The notes under the pieces: model-generated
What the model was told of the DNA's origin: nothing
The model's input: only the letters and a program-made list of their open reading frames with translations
Databases searched by the model: none
NCBI GenBank assembly: GCA_002551355.1
Contig: NTHE01000063.1
Span: 1-47,211 of the forward strand
Direction of reading: 5' to 3'
DNA: 47,211 nucleotides
From: Streptomyces sp. man185
GTDB taxonomy: Bacteria; Actinomycetota; Actinomycetes; Streptomycetales; Streptomycetaceae
Shown here: in pieces, positions 1 through 9,669 of the stretch
How positions within the stretch are numbered: the first letter of the stretch is position 1
Layout: each line of letters begins with the position of its first letter
Position numbers and translations under genes: made by a program

Positions 1-41
1 CTGCAGGGGGGACCCTGTGGGAGAGTAGGACGCCGCCGAAC
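1..41 (+). rRNA. rrf: 5S ribosomal RNA, 3' end (partial)
   Basis: The window opens inside the 3' part of a 5S rRNA gene. The stretch with GGGAGAGTAGGACGCCGCCG is the conserved 3' strand of actinobacterial 5S rRNA, and the gene ends at about position 41. The 5' part and the 16S and 23S genes lie outside the window. The 3' end is followed at once by a strong terminator, as expected for the end of an rrn operon. Confidence 0.9.
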
Positions 42-54
42 AATTTTTCCGGGA

Positions 55-85
55 AAGCCCCGCACCATTTTGGTGCGGGGCTTTT
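55..85 (+). terminator. rrn operon terminator
   Basis: A perfect 11-bp stem (57-67 with 71-81, GCCCCGCACCA / TGGTGCGGGGC) with a 3-nt loop is followed by a TTTT run and preceded by AA. This is a classical intrinsic terminator 14 nt after the 5S rRNA end. Confidence 0.9.
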
Positions 86-149
86 CTGCGTTCCGGGCCG
101 GGCACGATCGACGGCGAGCGGCCCACGGCCGGCCGTCTCCGCAGGTCCC

Positions 150-1469
150 TCAGAGACGACCTGCGGCTTTCAAGGCCAAGTACGTATCGGCAAGCGCGGG
201 AGCGAGGTTGTCCGGAGTGGCGTCCACGACGACGACGCCGTGGCGCCGGAGTCTGTCGGCCGTTCGCCGACGGTCGGCCTGGGCCTGCCCGGCGGCTGCC
301 GCGTCGTACACCGAGTCCACTGTCCCCCGGGCGTCGGCCATTTCCTCGATCCGAGGGTCGGAGACCGCGGCCAGGAGAACGGTGTGGCGCTGGGTGAGCT
401 GAGGCAGCATCGGGAGAAGCCCTTCCTCGATGGGGGCGGCCTCCAACGTCGTGAGGAGAACGATCAGCGAACCGCGAGGCGCGTCGGTCAGGGCGGCACT
501 GCTCAGGCCGCGAGCGTCCGTCTCGATGAGCTCGGGCTCCAGCGCGGCAAGGGTGTTCATGACGGTGGCCAGGACATTGCCCGACGCCGTTCGTCCTTGG
601 ACGCGGGCTCGGACCTGGCGGTCGTAGGCGAGGAGGCTCACGCGGTCGCCCGCCCGCATGGCGAGTGCGGTGAGAAGGAGTGTGGCGTCCATCGAGGCGT
701 CCAGGCGGGGAACGTCACCCACCCGTCCTGCTGATGTGCGTCCGGTGTCGAGGACGATCAGGATGTGCCGGTCACGCTCGGGGCGCCACGTCCGGACCGC
801 TACCGCGGACTGGCGCGCGGTGGCCCGCCAGTCGATGGAGCGGGTGTCGTCCCCGGGCACGTAGGCCCGCAGACTGTCGAACTCCGTGCCCTCACCGCGT
901 GTCAGAACACTGGTGCGGCCGTCCAGTTCCCGGAGCCGGGCGAGGCGGGAGGGCAGATGCTTGCGGCTGGTGAACGGCGGCAGGACCCGTACGGTCCACG
1001 GGGCCCGGTGCTGGCCCTGGCGCGCGGCGAGGCCGAGCGGGCCGAACGAGCGGACCGTGATGCGTTCAGCCTGGCGTTCGCCGCGACGGGTCGGGCGCAG
1101 AACCGTGACCAGGCGCCGCCGTTCCCCGGCGGGGATCGTCAGCGTGTGACGGGAAGCGCGGCGTTCGGTGCCCGGAACCCAGCTGCTGGGGGGCCAGGCA
1201 TCCCGCAGTTGGGCGCGCAGACGTCTGCGCGAGGTGTTGGTCACGGTCAGTTGTACTTCTGCCACGTCACCGAGTCGAACAGATGTATCACCGGATCGGG
1301 TGAATCGCAGCGTGCGCACTGGCGCGGCCAGGGCGTAGTCGCACAGAATTGCCAGTGAGAGCGGTGCGTTGACTGCCAGCATCCCGGTCCAACTGGGAGC
1401 AAGGATGCCTACGGGGAGTGACCCCAAGGCGGCCAGCAGCGCGGTACGTCCGGTGAGGGCCATGGTCAC
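150..1469 (-). CDS. DUF58 domain protein (MoxR-associated, vWA-like fold)
   Basis: 439 residues from a GTG at 1469; an in-frame ATG two codons later (1463) is an alternative start. The N-terminus has two short hydrophobic stretches (about residues 8-25 and 33-50) that probably anchor the protein. The C-terminal half carries the DUF58 signature: EFDSLRAYVPGDD followed by R-IDWRATAR (about residues 195-220), then a von Willebrand A-like region beginning ILIVLDTGR. DUF58 proteins usually sit beside MoxR AAA+ ATPases and are thought to be partners or adaptors in assembly or activation of envelope proteins. Here the gene starts 4 bp after the MoxR stop, so it is the last gene of that operon. The family is clear; the exact function is unknown. 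Confidence 0.85.
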   Translation of the reverse strand: MTMALTGRTALLAALGSLPVGILAPSWTGMLAVNAPLSLAILCDYALAAPVRTLRFTRSGDTSVRLGDVAEVQLTVTNTSRRRLRAQLRDAWPPSSWVPGTERRASRHTLTIPAGERRRLVTVLRPTRRGERQAERITVRSFGPLGLAARQGQHRAPWTVRVLPPFTSRKHLPSRLARLRELDGRTSVLTRGEGTEFDSLRAYVPGDDTRSIDWRATARQSAVAVRTWRPERDRHILIVLDTGRTSAGRVGDVPRLDASMDATLLLTALAMRAGDRVSLLAYDRQVRARVQGRTASGNVLATVMNTLAALEPELIETDARGLSSAALTDAPRGSLIVLLTTLEAAPIEEGLLPMLPQLTQRHTVLLAAVSDPRIEEMADARGTVDSVYDAAAAGQAQADRRRTADRLRRHGVVVVDATPDNLAPALADTYLALKAAGRL

Positions 1470-1473
1470 CGCC

Positions 1474-2498
<1,025 letters not shown>

Positions 2499-2502
<4 letters not shown>

Positions 2503-3749
2503 GAAGTGCGTACCTCTCTTTCGAGGGCGTCGAGTTGATCGGCGAGGAGTACCAGGGCGGCGTCGGTGGAGGGAGCCGTGCCGAAGAGCAAGGTGCCGAG
2601 GTCGCGGTCCGCGGCGGTGATCCGTGCGGACACGGCGGGGAGGAGGAGGTCGGGGGTGTGCGCGTCACGGGCGGGCACACCCGCGAGGGGTGCGATGCGT
2701 GTGCGGGTGGCGGCTCGGAGGGCGCCGGCGGCCCGGTCGCGGGCGCTGGCCTTGCGGTAGAGGAGAGAGCGGCCTTCGGCGGATTCGGATGCGCGGATGG
2801 CTACCGGCAGTCGTTCTGTCACCAGGGGGCCGAGTCGGCGGGCTCGCCAGACGGCGGCGAGGACTGCGGCGAGGGCGAGTTGAAGCGTTCCCCACAGCCA
2901 GCCGGAGGGGACGAGGTCGAGGAAGCTGCTCTCGTCGGCCGCTTCGTCCCTGGCCCCGCCCTCCGACTGTTCCTCTGTCCCGTCGCCGGAGTCGTCGTCA
3001 TCGGTTGTCGCGGATGGATCGGTGAGAGAGGGGAGGTACCAGACGAGATGAGGCCGGGAACCGAGGAGTTGCAGGGCGAGCGAGGCGTTGCCCTGCTTGT
3101 CGAGACGCTCGTTGTGGAGGAAGTCGGGGGAGCCGAGGACGACGGTGTCGCCTCCCGACCCGGTAGGGAGGACGACCAGACTGGGAAGGCCTGCGCTCGG
3201 GTAGCAGGTGACGGCGGTGGGGTCCTGCGTCGTGTAGCGGGTGCCGCCCATGTCCGCCGCGCCGGCCAGCCGAGCGGCGGGGAGTTCGCAGGCCGGGGCG
3301 AGAGCGCCGACGGCGTGGTGCGGTTCGGCGCGTACGCCGGGGGCGAGTCGGGCCGTGGGCCCCGGCCCCGGGGCGACCAGCAGGGTCCGTCCTGCGGAGG
3401 CGGAGGCCGCAGAGTCCAGTCGGAGCTGCTGCGACCGGGTCAGAAGGTTGGGGCCGGCGACGAGGAGCGTGGTGTCGTGGCCGGTCGCGGCGGCGGCCTC
3501 GTCGAGAGTGGTGGCTACGGTGACGGACACGCCGCGTGCCTTGAGGAGTTCTGCCACGGCGCGGCTGCCCCTGGGGTCCGCGGAGCGGGGGTCGAGCTGT
3601 CCGTGGTTCGTTCCGGAGCGTACGGCGGCGAATGTGATGCCGGCGACGACGAGGATGAGGACGACGGCCAGGATGCCTCGGGCACGGGTCCAGACCTGCC
3701 CCGGGGTGGGCGCCGTCGAGGTGGGGGAAGTGGTGGTCGCCGCGGTCAT
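2499..3749 (-). CDS. DUF4350 domain membrane protein
   Basis: 416 residues from the ATG at 3747-3749, chosen because it overlaps the upstream stop as ATGA; longer upstream readings are translations of the neighbour's reverse frame. After a Thr/Pro-rich start there is one membrane segment (about residues 24-42). It is followed by an extracytoplasmic DUF4350 domain (ADPRGSRAVAELLKARGVSV, about 53-72), which resembles the GATase-like fold. An acidic Asp/Glu/Gly linker and a second membrane segment (about 285-303) lead to a cytoplasmic Arg/Ala-rich tail. The arrangement DUF4129-DUF4350-MoxR-DUF58 is widely conserved in Actinobacteria. No enzymatic residues are recognisable. Confidence 0.85.
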
Positions 3750-4435
3750 CCGGTGGCTCCTCGGGAGGTTCCGGGCAGCAGCGGCTGTGCCTCGTCGAGT
3801 TCGAGGTCGAGGGTGCGCAGGGACAGGTATGTCGGCTGGTCCGCGGTGCGGCCCCCGTATGTCACGTCGTCGAAGCTCCGGGCGGCGGCGCGCAGCCGGG
3901 CGGTGTGCTCGGGCAGGGCGCGGCCCGCTTCGGCTGCGGCTTCGTCCGCGGTGCGGCCGGGGCGGGGGTCGAGCAGGGCACGCTCCTCCAGGGACCGGAC
4001 GATGGCGCGCATGCGTTCTTGGACGGCTGCGTTCCAGCGCAGGGCCGCGGCGTGGGCTTCGGCGGCCGCGCGGTGCTGGGCCGCGCTGCGGGGGCCGTCG
4101 CTGTCGAAGAGGGCGTCTGCGCTCCGGGAGGAGCGTTGCGGGGTGCCGAGCCGCCACCAGAGGGCGGCGGCAAGGCCGATGACGACGACGACCAGGACGA
4201 CGAGTCCGGCAGGGCCGCCGGGGGCGGCGCCCGCGGCGGCGTCGAACACTCCGGCGATCCAGTCCCAGAACTGGTTCAGGGCGCGCTGGAGGAAGTTCGG
4301 GTCGTTCTCGTGGTACATCGGCTTGGAGAGTTCGCTCTCGGCCGCCTCCCGTGCGGGGAGACGTGGCGTGTCCACGGGTATGTCGCCCGCTGCGGTGTCC
4401 TGTCGTGCTGTGGTGATGCCCCCCGCCCCCGACAC
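3746..4435 (-). CDS. DUF4129 domain membrane protein
   Basis: 229 residues from a GTG at 4435. One central membrane segment rich in Gly/Ala/Val (about residues 72-92) is preceded by the NQFWDWI helix. The C-terminal cytoplasmic part is DUF4129-like, with RTADEAAAEAGRALP and FDDVTYGGRTA. DUF4129 often forms the C-terminal domain of transglutaminase-like envelope proteins; here it stands alone, in the four-gene MoxR operon. The start lies 5 bp after the stop of the upstream gene, and the stop overlaps the next ATG. The role is unknown beyond the operon association. Confidence 0.85.
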   Translation of the reverse strand: MSGAGGITTARQDTAAGDIPVDTPRLPAREAAESELSKPMYHENDPNFLQRALNQFWDWIAGVFDAAAGAAPGGPAGLVVLVVVVIGLAAALWWRLGTPQRSSRSADALFDSDGPRSAAQHRAAAEAHAAALRWNAAVQERMRAIVRSLEERALLDPRPGRTADEAAAEAGRALPEHTARLRAAARSFDDVTYGGRTADQPTYLSLRTLDLELDEAQPLLPGTSRGATG

Positions 4436-4439
4436 CGCA

Positions 4440-5651
4440 TCAGCTCCTGGGGGTGTCGACGCCGTAGCCGGGCAAGCCCGCGGCCCGTGCGAGGTCGAGG
4501 TCCAGGGCTTCGCGGCGGATGCGCTGGTCCATGTAGAGGAGGGCCATCACGCCGGCGACGAAGGGGTAGATCAGCGTCGAGACGATCACTTCGCCGATGC
4601 CGGTGACAATCAGGAAGGGCCAGCCGAAGGAGGGGGCGGTGCTGCTGAAGAGGTCGCTGACTTCGGTTCCGTCGGCGATCACCGCGATGATGCTGAACGG
4701 GATGGAGACGAGGAACGTCAGCAGGAAGGTCAGCAGATAGGTCAGGGCGAGGATCCCGAAGGTGCGCCACCAAGCGCCGCGGACCAGCTTCGCCGACCTG
4801 CGCAGCGCGGCCACGATGCTCTGCCGTTCCAGCATCAGTGCGGGGGCGGCGAGGGCGAAGCTGACGTTCAGCCAGAGCATCACGACACAGGCGGCGGCGA
4901 AGCCGAGGAAGGCGAGTGCCGCTCCGGCCTCGGAACCCAGCAACAGGCCGGGGCCGACGCCCACGGCCATGATGGCGGCCATGATCAGGGAGACCAGCAC
5001 GGTCAGCCCGAGCAGGGGGAGGACGCGGGGGCGGGCATCGGCCCAGGAGTCGGAGAGCGTGGTGGGGCGGCCCAGTACCGAGCGGCTGATGACCACGGTG
5101 ACGACCGATGCGGTGAAGAGCGTGGCGATCATCGAGACGAGGGAGGCCGGGGCCAGGGAGATCAGTGTCGAGCGGGCCGAATCGGCGGCCTGGCGGAGGG
5201 CCTCGGAGCCGGTGGCGTTCGGGTCGACGGAGGTCGGTTCCGGCAGCAGATAGCGCTGCATGAGGATGACGGCGGTCTGGGTGACCACCGAGACCGCGAG
5301 GCTGAAGCCGAGTGCGGTACGCCAGTGCGCGCGCAGGGCGGACACGGAGCCGTCGAGGATCTCGCCGAGGCTCAGGGGGCGCAGCGGGATGACGCCGGGC
5401 TTCGCTGCCGGTGGCGGTCCTGCCCAGCCCTGTCGCTGCGGGCCGCCGCCCCAGCCGGGTGCGGGCGGCCGTGCTCCGGGGCCGCTGCCGGGGTTGCTCG
5501 GTGGGGACCACTGCCCGGGGGGCGGCTGCTCGCTGGACCACTGTCCCGTCGGGCCGCTTCCGTCCTGCGGGTCGGAGGGGCGGGGGATCGCCGTCTCCTT
5601 GCCGTCGGAGGGGGCAGATCCGGGCGACGCCCAGCCCGGAGAGTCGTTCAT
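4440..5651 (-). CDS. Polytopic membrane protein with Pro/Gly-rich N-terminus
   Basis: 403 residues from the ATG at 5651, preferred because an AAGGAG Shine-Dalgarno lies a few bases upstream; an in-frame ATG at 5681 lacks one. The first ~90 residues are Pro/Gly/Gln-rich and disordered (a GPGARPPAPGWGGGPQRQ type sequence). Next comes a short amphipathic segment, PLSLGEILDGSVSALRAHWR. About six hydrophobic segments follow, in the layout of the glycerophosphoryl diester phosphodiesterase membrane-domain family. No catalytic phosphodiesterase domain is present, so an enzymatic label would be unjustified. It is the first gene of the MoxR operon (5 bp to the next start) and diverges from mtnA. Confidence 0.8.
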   Translation of the reverse strand: MNDSPGWASPGSAPSDGKETAIPRPSDPQDGSGPTGQWSSEQPPPGQWSPPSNPGSGPGARPPAPGWGGGPQRQGWAGPPPAAKPGVIPLRPLSLGEILDGSVSALRAHWRTALGFSLAVSVVTQTAVILMQRYLLPEPTSVDPNATGSEALRQAADSARSTLISLAPASLVSMIATLFTASVVTVVISRSVLGRPTTLSDSWADARPRVLPLLGLTVLVSLIMAAIMAVGVGPGLLLGSEAGAALAFLGFAAACVVMLWLNVSFALAAPALMLERQSIVAALRRSAKLVRGAWWRTFGILALTYLLTFLLTFLVSIPFSIIAVIADGTEVSDLFSSTAPSFGWPFLIVTGIGEVIVSTLIYPFVAGVMALLYMDQRIRREALDLDLARAAGLPGYGVDTPRS

Positions 5652-5791
5652 TCTCGCTCCTTCACCGTCCTGACCGCTCATCGGGGCGGCAGGTTGGCAG
5701 CCATCGTGCCACGCGTCGGTTCGGGGCGGTCCAGCCGCTCCGTCTCCTCCGGGCCTTCATATGCGGGTGGCTCACCGGGCAGACTGGACAG

Positions 5792-6934
5792 ATGGCTGAA
5801 CAGGACGCGCAATCACCGGTGGGCTTCGAGCCTCCCGCGCTTTCCGTACTCCGCTGGGACGAGCCTCCGGAAGGTCCCGTGCTGGTGCTTCTCGACCAGA
5901 CGCGGCTGCCCGCCGAGGAGGTCGAGCTGGTGTGCACCGATGTGCCCGCTCTGGTGCGGGCGATCCAGACCTTGGCGGTGCGAGGGGCTCCGCTGCTCGG
6001 GATAGCCGGGGGCTACGGGGTGGCGCTCGCGGCGGCGCGGGGCTTCGATGTCGCGGAGGCGACCGGACTGCTGGAGGGAGCGCGGCCCACCGCGGTGAAC
6101 CTCGGTTACGGGGTACGGCGGGTGGCGGCCGCCTACTGGGAGGCTGCTGGGAAGGGGGAGGGGGACGAGGCGGCCGCCGCGGCGGCGCTGGCCGAGGCGC
6201 GGGCGCTGCACCGGGAGGACGCCCAGGCCAGCAGGCGTATGGCCGAGTACGGCGAGGCGCTGCTGGAGGAGCTGCTGCCGGGCCGTGCGTACCAGCTGCT
6301 GACCCACTGCAACACCGGGGCGCTGGTCTCCGGGGGCGAGGGGACGGCCTTCGCGGTGGCGTTGCGGGTGCACCGGCAGGGGCGGCTGCGACGGCTGTGG
6401 GTGGACGAGACGCGGCCGCTGCTCCAGGGAGCCCGGCTGACCGCGTACGAGGCGGCGCGCAACGGACTGGCGTACAGCCTGCTCACGGACAATGCGGCGG
6501 GGTCCCTGCTCGCGGCGGGGGAGGTCGATGCCGTACTCATCGGGGCGGACCGCATCGCCGCGGACGGCTCGGTGGCCAACAAGGTGGGCAGCTATCCGCT
6601 GGCCGTGCTCGCGAAGTACCACCACGTGCCCTTCATCGTGGTGGCCCCGACGACGACCGTGGATCTGGAGACCCCGGACGGCACATCGATCATCGTCGAG
6701 CAGCGTTCCGGGAAAGAAGTGACGGAGCTCACATCGCCGCAGGATCTATCGCCCGACGGCGGGGGCGGGATCGTCATCGCACCCCTCGGGGCCCCGGCGT
6801 ACAACCCGGCCTTCGACGTCACACCGCCGGAACTGATCACGGCGATCGTCACCGAAGAGGGCGCCATTTCCCCGGTCACGGGGGTCGGACTGGCAGAGCT
6901 GTGTGCCAGGTCATCGCAGGTAACGATTAGCTAA
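5792..6934 (+). CDS. mtnA: S-methyl-5-thioribose-1-phosphate isomerase (methionine salvage)
   Basis: 380 residues from the ATG at 5792 (GGACAG just upstream; longer readings run into the divergent gene). It converts 5-methylthioribose-1-phosphate to the ribulose form in the methionine salvage pathway. Family signatures are present: the RGAPLLGIAGGYG segment, LTHCNTG with the catalytic Cys173, and GADRIAADGSVANKVGSY with the catalytic Asp253. An Ala/Glu-rich insert of about 15 residues occurs near residue 120. No other mtn genes are nearby. The stop lies 4 bp before mtrA, so mtnA appears to be the first gene of the mtrA-mtrB-lpqB transcript. It is divergent from the MoxR operon, with about 140 bp for promoters. 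Confidence 0.93.
   Translation: MAEQDAQSPVGFEPPALSVLRWDEPPEGPVLVLLDQTRLPAEEVELVCTDVPALVRAIQTLAVRGAPLLGIAGGYGVALAAARGFDVAEATGLLEGARPTAVNLGYGVRRVAAAYWEAAGKGEGDEAAAAAALAEARALHREDAQASRRMAEYGEALLEELLPGRAYQLLTHCNTGALVSGGEGTAFAVALRVHRQGRLRRLWVDETRPLLQGARLTAYEAARNGLAYSLLTDNAAGSLLAAGEVDAVLIGADRIAADGSVANKVGSYPLAVLAKYHHVPFIVVAPTTTVDLETPDGTSIIVEQRSGKEVTELTSPQDLSPDGGGGIVIAPLGAPAYNPAFDVTPPELITAIVTEEGAISPVTGVGLAELCARSSQVTIS
6910..6924 (+). promoter_or_regulatory. Candidate MtrA binding site (direct repeat)
   Basis: GTCAT-N5-GTAAC at 6910-6924 fits the direct-repeat pattern described for MtrA in actinobacteria (GTnAC-type half sites 5 nt apart) with one mismatch in the first half. It lies in the last codons of mtnA, 15 bp before the mtrA start, where an autoregulatory site would be expected. 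The pattern match is direct; binding is inferred. Confidence 0.45.
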
Positions 6935-6938
6935 TGGG

Positions 6939-7628
6939 ATGATGTCGATTATGAAGGGACGCGTCCTTGTCGTCGACGACGACACCGCACTGGCCGAGAT
7001 GCTCGGGATTGTGCTGCGTGGAGAAGGTTTCGAGCCGTCGTTCGTAGCGGACGGCGACAAGGCACTGGCCGCATTTCGTGAGGCCAAGCCGGACCTGGTG
7101 CTGCTCGACCTCATGCTGCCCGGAAGGGACGGCATCGAGGTGTGCAGGCTGATCAGGGCCGAGTCCGGTGTGCCGATCGTCATGCTCACTGCCAAGAGCG
7201 ACACCGTCGATGTCGTGGTCGGCCTGGAATCAGGGGCCGACGACTACATCGTCAAGCCGTTCAAACCTAAGGAGTTGGTTGCCCGGATCAGGGCCCGTCT
7301 GCGGCGGTCCGAAGAGCCCGCGCCGGAGCAGTTGACCATCGGTGACCTGGTCATCGACGTGGCCGGCCACTCCGTGAAGCGGGAGGGGCAGTCGATCGCC
7401 CTGACTCCGCTGGAGTTCGACCTGCTGGTCGCGCTCGCCCGCAAGCCGTGGCAGGTCTTCACCCGTGAGGTCCTGCTGGAGCAGGTGTGGGGTTACCGCC
7501 ACGCGGCCGACACCCGCCTGGTGAATGTGCATGTCCAGCGTCTGCGTTCCAAGGTCGAGAAGGACCCGGAACGGCCGGAGATCGTGGTGACGGTCCGAGG
7601 CGTCGGCTACAAGGCCGGACCGAGCTGA
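6939..7628 (+). CDS. mtrA: Two-component response regulator MtrA (OmpR family)
   Basis: 229 residues. The receiver domain has the acidic pocket DDD (13-15), phospho-acceptor Asp57 in LLLDLMLPG, Thr in the MLTAKS switch and Lys in VKPFKP. The C-terminal winged-helix OmpR domain ends RLRSKVEKDPERPEIVVTVRG. The sequence is of the near-invariant actinobacterial MtrA type, a regulator of cell division, cell wall turnover and, in Streptomyces, development and antibiotic production. In-frame ATGs occur at 6939, 6942 and 6951; the first is used by convention. It lies 4 bp after mtnA and 1 bp before mtrB, so it is surely cotranscribed with its kinase. A candidate autoregulatory box overlaps the end of mtnA. 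Confidence 0.97.
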   Translation: MMSIMKGRVLVVDDDTALAEMLGIVLRGEGFEPSFVADGDKALAAFREAKPDLVLLDLMLPGRDGIEVCRLIRAESGVPIVMLTAKSDTVDVVVGLESGADDYIVKPFKPKELVARIRARLRRSEEPAPEQLTIGDLVIDVAGHSVKREGQSIALTPLEFDLLVALARKPWQVFTREVLLEQVWGYRHAADTRLVNVHVQRLRSKVEKDPERPEIVVTVRGVGYKAGPS

Positions 7629-7629
7629 G

Positions 7630-9669
7630 ATGGCCCGAGGCAGTGCTGCTCCGGGGCCCGGGGAGCCGGGAGTCCGTACGGAGCGGGCTGCCGGCCCGGG
7701 ACGGAAGGCGTCACGTATGAGCCGTTTCCTGCAGGGCGGCCGGTTGTTCGAGGACCGGACGCCCGGCGGGCCCGTACCGCGGTTGCTGATGCGGTGGGTG
7801 CGCCGCCCGTTGCTGCCGGCTGTCCGGTTGTGGCGGCGCAACCTGCAGCTCCGCGTCGTCGCGGGCACCCTCCTGATGTCGATCGGGGTCGTGCTGCTGC
7901 TCGGGTTCGTCGTCATCGGGCAGGTGCGCAACGGACTGCTCGACGCCAAGGGCAAGGCCGCCCAGACCCAGGCCGCCGGCGGTTTCGCCGCGGCCCAGGA
8001 GAAGGCGAACGCGCCCCTCGCCCCGGGCGGGCAGGGGAGCGAGGGCGCCGACGGTATGACCGGCAGCACCTCTTGGCGCACCGAGCTCGTCGACCAGCTC
8101 GCCAGCGGCGGCAAGAACGCCTTCAACGTGGTGGCGCTCAGCGCGGACTCGGTGACCGAGGGTGCGGGCAGCCGTGCCGCACGCGGTTCCGGCAGCGTCG
8201 AGGCGTCCAGCGTGCCCGAGCGCCTCCGTCAGAACGTGAGCAAGGGGCAGGGCGCCTTCCAGACGTACTCCCTGATCCAGTACTCGTACGGCAACGAGTC
8301 GCAGCCGGGGCTCGTCGTCGGCAAGCGGCTCTACGACATCGATCAGCAGCCCTACGAGCTCTACTACCTCTTCCCGCTCACGCAGGAGGAGAAGTCTCTG
8401 ACGCTGGTCAAGACGACCCTGGCGACCGCCGGGCTGTTCGTCGTCGTGCTGCTGGGGGCCATCGCCTGGTTCGTGGTGCGGCAGGTCGTCACACCCGTGC
8501 GGATGGCGGCCGGCATCGCCGAGCGGCTCTCCGCGGGCAAGCTCCAGGAACGGATGAAGGTCACCGGCGAGGACGACATCGCCCGGCTCGGCGAGGCGTT
8601 CAACAAGATGGCCCAGAACCTCCAGCTGAAGATCCAGCAGCTGGAGGAGCTCTCCCGGATGCAGCGGCGCTTCGTCTCCGACGTCTCGCACGAGCTGCGG
8701 ACCCCCCTCACGACCGTGCGGATGGCCGCCGACGTCATCCACGAGGCGCGTGCCGACTTCGACCCCGTCACCGCGCGCTCCGCCGAGCTGCTGGGCGACC
8801 AGCTCGACCGGTTCGAGTCGCTCCTCGCCGATCTGCTGGAGATCAGCCGCTTCGACGCGGGCGCCGCGGCCCTGGAGGCCGAGCCGATAGACCTGCGGAC
8901 CGTGGTGCACCGCGTGATCGGCGGAGCCGAGCCGCTCGCCGAGCGCAAGGGCACCCGGATCCTGGTCGTCGGCGACGACCAGCCGGTGATCGCCGAGGCC
9001 GATGCCCGCCGCGTCGAACGCGTCCTGCGCAACCTCGTGGTCAACGCCGTCGAGCACGGCGAGGGCCGGGACGTCGTGGTGCGGATGGGCGTGGCACAGG
9101 GGGCGGTCGCCGTGGCCGTCCGGGACTACGGGGTCGGGCTCAAGCCCGGCGAGGCGACCCGGGTCTTCAACCGGTTCTGGCGTGCCGACCCGGCGCGGGC
9201 CCGGACGACCGGCGGTACGGGTCTCGGCCTGTCGATCGCCGTGGAGGACGCCCGGCTGCACGGTGGCTGGCTCCAGGCCTGGGGCGAGCCGGGCGGCGGT
9301 TCCCAGTTCCGGCTGACCCTGCCGCGGACGGCGGACGAGCCCCTACGCGGTTCGCCGATACCGCTGGAGCCCGAGGACTCGCGGCGCAACCGGGAGAACC
9401 GGGAGCGCGACGAGACCGGGTCGGGTACGTCGGACGACCACCGGCTGATGTCCGTGCCGCACCAGCCGGGGGCGGGCGAGCGTGCGCCGCTGCCCGTGCC
9501 CGGTCGCGGCCCCGCCGTCCGCAGCGGCGCTTCCCCGTCGGCGCACCCCGCCGCGCTGCCCGGCAACGGAGCACGTGTCGTGGCGCGCCAGGCCCAGGAA
9601 CGTCCCGGTGGACGCGTGGGCACCGGCGTACCGAATTCCGACCAGGAGGACACCACTCGTGGGTACTGA
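7630..9669 (+). CDS. mtrB: Sensor histidine kinase MtrB
   Basis: 679 residues. A basic N-terminal cytoplasmic tail is followed by membrane segment 1 (about 75-98), an extracytoplasmic sensor region of ~160 residues, membrane segment 2 (about 259-287) and a HAMP domain (about 288-340). The HisKA motif SDVSHELRTPLT follows, with phospho-acceptor His354. The HATPase domain has the N-box (NLVVNAVEHG), G1 (RDYGVGL) and G2 (GGTGLGLSIA). A long Pro/Arg/Gly-rich, probably disordered tail of roughly 110 residues follows the kinase core, longer than in mycobacterial MtrB. The cognate regulator MtrA is immediately upstream, and the 3' end overlaps the lpqB start by 11 bp. LpqB is known in mycobacteria to interact with MtrB. 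Confidence 0.96.
   Translation: MARGSAAPGPGEPGVRTERAAGPGRKASRMSRFLQGGRLFEDRTPGGPVPRLLMRWVRRPLLPAVRLWRRNLQLRVVAGTLLMSIGVVLLLGFVVIGQVRNGLLDAKGKAAQTQAAGGFAAAQEKANAPLAPGGQGSEGADGMTGSTSWRTELVDQLASGGKNAFNVVALSADSVTEGAGSRAARGSGSVEASSVPERLRQNVSKGQGAFQTYSLIQYSYGNESQPGLVVGKRLYDIDQQPYELYYLFPLTQEEKSLTLVKTTLATAGLFVVVLLGAIAWFVVRQVVTPVRMAAGIAERLSAGKLQERMKVTGEDDIARLGEAFNKMAQNLQLKIQQLEELSRMQRRFVSDVSHELRTPLTTVRMAADVIHEARADFDPVTARSAELLGDQLDRFESLLADLLEISRFDAGAAALEAEPIDLRTVVHRVIGGAEPLAERKGTRILVVGDDQPVIAEADARRVERVLRNLVVNAVEHGEGRDVVVRMGVAQGAVAVAVRDYGVGLKPGEATRVFNRFWRADPARARTTGGTGLGLSIAVEDARLHGGWLQAWGEPGGGSQFRLTLPRTADEPLRGSPIPLEPEDSRRNRENRERDETGSGTSDDHRLMSVPHQPGAGERAPLPVPGRGPAVRSGASPSAHPAALPGNGARVVARQAQERPGGRVGTGVPNSDQEDTTRGY

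Noticed and set aside
3750..4157. Upstream extension of the DUF4350 frame to a 552-residue protein
   Set aside because: The extension is Arg/Pro-rich frame noise over the DUF4129 gene; the ATG at 3749 overlaps the upstream stop and precedes the true hydrophobic anchor.
2535..6005. A 1156-residue plus-strand frame across the MoxR operon
   Set aside because: Runs antisense through several well-supported genes and across their promoter region; Gly/Arg-rich composition typical of shadow frames.
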